64,000 nucleotides of DNA, taken from NCBI RefSeq assembly GCF_963676685.1, contig NC_092346.1:79933821-79997820 (forward strand), read 5' to 3'. This document shows, one piece after another, positions 58,302 to 64,000 of this stretch. The position numbers and the translations under genes were made by a program. The DNA comes from Mytilus edulis. Lineage: Eukaryota > Mollusca > Bivalvia > Mytilida > Mytilidae. Within the stretch, counting starts at the first letter, position 1. Each line of letters opens with the position of its first letter. Under the pieces are notes generated by a model. It did not search any database and was not told where the DNA came from. It was given only the letters and a program-made list of their open reading frames with translations.

Positions 58302-59397
58302 TCTGATGCATGATTTTTTATTATTAATTGGTTTTGGCTTTTAACTAGCTGTCAGTAACTGCGAGTACTCTCAAATCGTATTTTCTTGTTAATTCGACCT
58401 GTTGATACTGTTTATAATGCTTTTTTGTCATTTTTTATTTATACGGATCTTGTCTGTACACCAGCTTTGATTATTTGTAATATCTTCACTTATTCTTACA
58501 ACATTTGTATAAACTTCAAGATTATAAAAAAACCGGTTTTTTTCTAAAGTGAACATTGATTGGTTAAATATTTCTCAGTCATGTCCTGTTTTTGAATTTG
58601 TTTGTTAGCTTTTTGGTCATGAATGTTTGTCTCTAATATTTAATTAACTGTGCATTTGTATTCAGATATCGCAGATCAAATTTATTCGTTCATTGTTTAA
58701 TCATACGTTTTTTGATTGAGTTAAGTCTGCCAATTGATATTTTATCGTATGTTTTTCTTTGTTGTGATGTTATGCTATTGTTTCAGAAAAAGGGAGAAGG
58801 TTTGGATCCATTAAAACGTTTAATCCCGCTGCAAATGTTTGCACCTGTCCTAAGTCAGGAATCTGATGTACAGTAGTTGTCGTTTGTTTATGTAATATAT
58901 ACGTGTTTCTCGTTTCTCGTTTTGTTTATATAGATTAGACCGTTGGTTTTCCCGTTTGAATGGTTTTACACTAGTAATTTTGGGGCCCTTTATAGCTTGT
59001 TGTTCGGTGTGAGCTAAGGCTCCGTGTTGAAGGCCGTACTTTAACCTATAATGGTTTACTTTTTAAATTGTTATTTGTATGGAGAGTTGTCTCATTGGCA
59101 CTCACACCACATCTTCCTATATCTATTAGTTCTATAAAATTGCCCGAATAAAACTTTTCAAAAACATGTCTCTACTCAAATAAAAGGCAAAATATGTTCG
59201 TCATGTATATTTTCATTCAAAACATTTAGTATTATTTTGATTCCACTTACGTTTTATGACACATGTACCACAAGGGTAATTTTTTTTGTTCATTGTATTT
59301 CAAAATACAGGATTTACGCTTTGAATATTAAGATAAAATAATCCATGAAATAATTGTTTGAGTTTAGTAATAATAGTGACTTTTTGTGTTTTTTCAG

Positions 59398-59590
59398 CAG
59401 AAGACTGGACCGTCCCTGGACATGAGATAGAAACAAAAAACTTTAAACTATAATTAAAACAATGATGTGTCTTTAAATGAATAATATCTCTTTTGAACTA
59501 TATACATAATCAATCTTTAATCATTTAACTGCCCCTGTTGCTACTGGGTTAAAACCCCTGATGAACTGTTAAATAAAAAACACCATTGCA
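59398..59590 (+). other. Probable 3' UTR exon of the proline-rich gene
   Basis: Exon 12 contains the stop codon (54777-54779) and then a consensus donor (GTAAGT at 54801). A good acceptor (TTTTTTCAG) lies at 59389-59397, followed by an unremarkable AT-rich exon and AATAAA at 59572-59577. If correct, the last intron is 4.6 kb and holds the second Penelope-like element. Confidence 0.45.
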
Positions 59591-59739
59591 ACATTTATCC
59601 CGCCTTTATATTCATTTTAGAAATTTACCTGTGGCATCATATTGTGGCTTTGATACATTCGTGTGGCAAACAGTTCATTAATCTATTTTGTTGAATTAGT
59701 ACTGCCGTAAATTAATTTTAAGTGCTCGTTGTTATTCTG

Positions 59740-60700
59740 TGCTTTACATTTCGAAATGCATTATTATAGTATTCATTTTATGTATTTCTCTGTCCTGAGT
59801 GTTCTTGCGTTTACTTGTACTGTATTCCTGTTACATACTGTTGTCTTTTTAACGGTATTTCTAACATTGTCATATATAACCGGGAGGTTTGGTTAGCATT
59901 TAAACCAGGTTTAACCAACCATTTGTATGGTCCCTCCACGAAGTTCTCGGTGCCACATAGTTTTACCCTTGTCCGTCATTCCGTAACAAACCATTATACG
60001 GGGTTTTTTTTCTAAACGCCTTCAGATATGGGGATTATTTTTGGTATGTGAGTTAACCATGATGAGTTTCATATCAAGTTAAAGATTCGTTGGCCTCGGT
60101 TAATTTTTGTCGAAATTACGGGCTTTGGACTTTGATAAATTGTTGAAAGTCAGTTATACGGACTTTTTTCTAAACACCTTTAGATATTGGGCTGATTTTT
60201 TGTATGTCAGTTAACAACGATGAGTTACAGATCAAGTTTAAGTTAAGTTCCGCCCCGCTAATTTTTGCCAAACTTAAGGGTTTACGACATTGAAAATTGT
60301 TGAAAATCACAGTTTTTTTCTACACGCCTTCAGATTTTGAGCTGATTTTTTATATTTAAGACTACCATCATGTGTGTGTCTACATGTGTTATTGAAATAA
60401 CAGATTTTTCACCTCTTGGAGACGGGGCAATTCGTGTCGTTTCGACATATCTAGTTTTTCATAAAATGTCCTGTACCAATGCAGGAATATCAGTTGTTAT
60501 CAAATACTACAAGTTCGTTTCTTTATATGTATGTTGCATTGGCGTTTGTTTTTGTTGCACTTCAGTTTTTCTTTTCTTTCGTTGTTTTTCTCTTATGGTT
60601 CATGTTTCCCTCGGTTTTAGTTTGTGCCCGGATTTGTTTTCTCTCGAATGATTGAAGACTTTTGAACAGCGGTTACTATTGTTGCCTTTATTTAATAGTT
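59740..60700 (+). mobile_element. Retroelement 3' tail (family B)
   Basis: Related to 1440-1870: shared 'gttcttgcgt', 'tcctgtacca', 'ctcggttttagtttgt' and a final 'actattgttgccttta'. It contains the internal tandem repeat at 60000-60360. Non-coding; the open frames at 59815 and 60370 are chance. Confidence 0.5.
60000..60360 (+). repeat. About 155-bp tandem repeat, two and a third copies
   Basis: Units starting 'tttttttctaaacgccttcagatat' begin near 60004, 60165 and 60313. Within them, TTTTTG.ATGT.AGTTAAC, GATGAGTT and 'attgttgaaa' recur in order. The last unit is partial. Confidence 0.75.
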
Positions 60701-61033
60701 CTAGAATGTATCAGCAGTTCGGTCATAAAACTTGAAAATTCCTATGAGATTAAGGAATTGATTCCCTCATGCATAGATTAAAAGTTTTATACGAGCATAT
60801 TTCAAAAATAACGTATTTATATTTTCACTCGATCGAAGTTGGTGATACACTCAGGAAATATTATTACTTTTTTTTTTATTTTTGCTGTTAGCAATTTGGT
60901 TTATCAATAATTGGATTAAGTATCAATGTTTGATATTTATTGAATATATAAAATGTATGAATTGTCTCTGTTAATACAGTATTACTTATGTTCAACTTTG
61001 TACTTGTTTGGATTTATAAATATTTTGATATGA

Positions 61034-61077
61034 GCGTCACTGATGAGTCTTATGTAGACGAAACGCGCGTCTGGCGT
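61034..61077 (+). ncRNA. Type I hammerhead ribozyme with intact core
   Basis: Stem I GCGTCA (61034-61039) pairs with TGGCGT (61072-61077). The core is CTGATGA (61040-61046). Stem II is GTCT/AGAC with a 5-base loop, followed by GAAA (61060-61063), a minimal stem III CGCGCG and TC, with cleavage predicted after C61071. All invariant core bases are present. The very short stem III is typical of animal repeats that may cleave better as dimers. Activity is inferred. Confidence 0.78.
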
Positions 61078-61389
61078 ACAAAATTATAATCCTGATACCT
61101 TTGATAACTATTTACACCACTGGGTCGATTCCACTGCTGGTGGACGTTTCGTCCCCGAGGGTATCACCAGCCCAGTAGTCAACACTTCGGTGTTGACATG
61201 AATATCAATAATGTGGTCATTTTTATAAATTTCCTGTTTCCCAAACTTTAAATTTTTGAAAAAAACTAAGGATTTTCTTATTCCAGGCATAGATTACCTT
61301 AGCCGTATTTGGCACAACTTTTTGGAATTTTGGATCCTCATTGCTCTTCAACTTTGTACTTGTTTGGCTTTATAAATATTTTGATATGA

Positions 61390-61433
61390 GCGTCACTGAT
61401 AAGTCTTATGTAGACGAAACGCGCGTCCGGCGT
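61390..61433 (+). ncRNA. Hammerhead motif with damaged core
   Basis: Second unit of the dimer. The core reads CTGATAA, losing the essential G8, and the first stem I pair is a mismatch (A/C). Expected to be inactive. Confidence 0.7.
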
Positions 61434-61469
61434 ACAAAATTATAATCCTGGTACCTTTTATAACTTGAC

Positions 61470-64000
61470 TCTGGGAAATAAAAGAAGGACATACTGTGCA
61501 AACATCTGCTAAGTGTTAAACATTTTGTTAAGTTCTGGATGTCTATCATCTTTTGTTCTTTTGGTTATATTAGATTCTGGATATACTCATATAGTTGTTA
61601 TTTAAGGGCAAAATATTCTTCAATGAGAGAATGCTTCTTAGGAATGGTCAGCTTGAATTCCCTGTTCTATCTTTTCATTTATCTCAGTTCGAACTGATGT
61701 GATAATGTATAGTCAATTTATTTAATAATTGTTAATTAAAGACGTCATGATAAACATTGACAGTTTTAGTCTAATTCTTGGTATGAGCTAGTCGTGCAAA
61801 GGCGAATCCGAGTATGTACGAACTATATTGAGAAAAACACTCACTTAAATATGACTCTTATACAATACCATTTTGATGGATTCTTCATTCGACTATTTTT
61901 ATGATTATGTCTGACTTCATTTTTTTTTTTTGCCTCATTAGAAACACAAAAGCCCATAAAATGTTTAAAACATCAAATAAAGGTTATTCGGTGAACACAG
62001 AAGCACTGGAAATTATATATGGTAAACTTTTTATAACCATTAAATCAATCTGATACGATAATTCCTTTCTAATTTTTCTTCATAAATTGATTGAAATGTT
62101 TATTTTGTTAGTAACATTTGTTCTTTATCGATCTCATGACCTCAGAACGAATGTTGAAGATTTGAATGATAAAAGCCTATCACATTGATTCCGTCAGGTA
62201 ATTCAGCTTCCTTGGGACACATTCTATAGATTGTAAGGTATAACTCTTTGATTTCTCGATATTCTCATTAAGGATAATTCTGTATTGACAGATATTCATG
62301 TGGTATTATGGAGCAATTACTGTTACGGACTTCTTAAAGTTAACTATAATGACCGATTACTTGTTTACCTGTGTCCTCGTTGCCTTTATAATTACTGATG
62401 CTGACCTGGATAGCGAACCTTCTCGATAACCAAATATAACTTCTTATAAATTAGGTAAGCTAATATCTTTAACATTGGTAATCATAACATTTTAATGTAA
62501 ATTTCATTATCAATATTTGTTTTCCCTACAAATAAACATAAAACGCTCAATTATGCAAGTATGATAATCGCAAAAAACTCTTATTGTGAAGAAGGTATTA
62601 ACAATTGAATGTGAATACATTTAAAGAATAATCGATATTTTTTTTCAAGACCATTAAGAGAGGCGAAAGATACCAAAGGGACAATCAAACTCGTACATGT
62701 AAGTCGAAAATCTTAATGACATATCAATTCCTAAAAAAACAACAGACGAACAAGATCAAACAACAGTACACAAAGTAAAACATAGGAAACTACAGACCGA
62801 GTCACACTAACCCCATCAAGCTTGGTACTACCTTACCAAGGCCACTCAAATACATACTTTCCGTCTTACATGTCTTTTAAAAGCACCCAAAGTATTATTT
62901 TTGGCAAGATTTCGCATAGTACATGGATTGATTAATTGTTGTTTCCTTAACATCCAATGGCAAATATATCATGCATGTTCAGCACGAGAAAAAACAAAAA
63001 CAATAGGCGGGTACTCACGATAAAAGAGGGTTGACACTGAATGAAGGGGAGAAATTGGGACTACAAAATGTGGGTATATTGGAGCGAGACACTCTTTCTA
63101 CACGAGACATCGAATTTAAAGTCCCTGCTTTGACCAAACTAAACTGCGTATTTATATATCCCGAACAACAAAACAGACGCCTCACTTTAGCATGGGTTTT
63201 ACCGCCGGTCGAAAAAAAAATCAAAAGTTACCACATTTCTATTTCCAAGACACACTTGGGTTGGTACATGTATGCTACGTGTGTAAATTACTTTTAGGTT
63301 GTATTCAGAATTTTTGTACAACTTCCAAACAGCTATTATATATCAAAGAATGCAGAGAGCTATTTGCAATACATTGAGGAATACAATTTCAAAAGAATAC
63401 GACAATAAGTTTAAACCCAAGGTTGTACATTCTTTTCTAAATCAAACAATATTAGTTTTACAACTGTGATAAGTAAAGACTTGTTAAACTGTTCTTACAT
63501 TCAACTTTCATACCAGTTAATAATATAACTAATAATCAATTTACAATATTTGTTGATATACGCGCCTTACATCAATCTAACGCCCCTTTATTAGTTTTTT
63601 TAATGCATGGTCTGTTCAATCTATACCAACAACAATCTAACGTCACTATAAAAGTTTTGTCACCTATACCTAACCGTGAGTACTCTTAGATCTATACTTA
63701 GTGTATTTTTCTTCTTTTTTCTGCCACGTCCCCTATGTCTTTTTGTTATATGAGTTTCTGCTTTGTATTCATTTGATGAGTCCAGCCATCTTAACTGATT
63801 TTTATAAGTTTTTTCTTAAAGGGGCACTAGCTACGAGGTATATATAAACAATCTAAAGTTTGATTTTTTTTTGTTCAATCAATAATGAAAGTGAATAGCG
63901 AAATAACAATTCGCTTTTTTCAGCCAAAAAGGTTCAATTTTGTCAAAAATGATCTGTAAACTGTTTATTTTAGACTTTTGATAGACATTAGTTTGGATAA
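61470..64000. other. No supported gene
   Basis: AT-rich sequence. 62655-62800 matches, in reverse, the retroelement tail at 16812-17000 ('gcgaaagataccaaagggac.atcaaactc'). Two overlapping frames on opposite strands at 63015-63297 (69 and 88 codons) shadow each other and resemble nothing known. Confidence 0.45.

Larger units (their letters stand above)
56640..59135 (+). mobile_element. Second Naiad-type Penelope-like element, 5'-truncated
   Basis: Homology to the long copy begins near 56640-56690, well inside the coding region, so the endonuclease half is missing, as expected for 5' truncation. The RT remains with an internal deletion. It is followed by a SECIS-like hairpin and a 1-kb non-coding tail ending at about 59135 with 'ctcattggcactcacaccacatcttcc'. 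It lies in the 3' UTR intron of the proline-rich gene. Confidence 0.85.
60998..61465 (+). repeat. Hammerhead-bearing repeat dimer (retrozyme-like)
   Basis: The block 'ttcaactttgtacttgtttgg.tttataaatattttgatatgagcgtcactgat' occurs at 60990 and 61346, and the block after each is also shared ('cgtacaaaattataatcctg'). Predicted hammerhead cleavage points are about 356 bases apart, so one full unit lies between two ribozyme motifs. That is the genomic arrangement expected of retrozymes or of Penelope-type terminal repeats. Confidence 0.65.

Noticed and set aside
63015-63297. Overlapping frames on both strands near the window end
   Set aside because: Each shadows the other; neither shows family features or exon boundaries.

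Overview
The window looks like nuclear DNA of a bivalve mollusc, most likely a mussel (Mytilus-like). It is AT-rich, its genes are split by canonical GT-AG introns, and most of it is repeat-derived. The repeat families, including a hammerhead-bearing repeat and several Penelope-like retroelement tails, are ones I associate with mussels. Species assignment rests on recognition, not on a search.

Layout. 0-16 kb holds no intact gene. It contains a direct duplication, small hairpin elements, a 3.5-kb terminal-inverted-repeat element enclosing a decayed protein gene of the 'EADTR...GCDTT' family, and SINE-like repeats. 16-18 kb has two decayed retroelement fragments and a small cysteine-rich secreted-peptide exon. 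20.9-30.6 kb holds two NPC2 (MD-2-related lipid-recognition) genes arranged head to head, each with four exons and the same intron phases. 34.2-59.6 kb is one long gene for a small secreted proline-rich protein. It has at least 12 coding micro-exons, almost all phase 1-1, and a three-exon cassette duplicated in tandem. Its introns carry most of the mobile DNA. 59.7-64 kb is repeats, including a tandem pair of hammerhead ribozyme motifs.

Main discovery. Two copies of a Penelope-like element (PLE) lie in the proline-rich gene. The longer copy (minus strand, 38.97-42.78 kb) has its GIY-YIG endonuclease N-terminal to the reverse transcriptase, the permuted order known from Naiad/Chlamys-type PLEs. 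Its reading frame has no TAA or TAG before the frameshift noted below but four in-frame TGA codons. All four fall where I expect relatives to have cysteine. The fourth is also present in the second, independently damaged copy (56.6-59.1 kb). Downstream of the stop codon in both copies I can fold a hairpin with the features of a SECIS element: a UGA/GA quartet, a 10-bp upper helix, and AA in the apical loop 12 nt after UGA. Several of its base pairs differ between copies yet still pair. The simplest reading is that TGA encodes selenocysteine in this retroelement. Selenoprotein-encoding Naiads have, to my recollection, been reported in bivalves; the copies, positions and folds given here come from this sequence.

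The long PLE copy is itself inserted in a dead Tc1-like transposase gene, which sits in one intron of the proline-rich gene. It carries a one-base frameshift at RT motif B, and the second copy has lost motif B by deletion. Neither can therefore be active as read.
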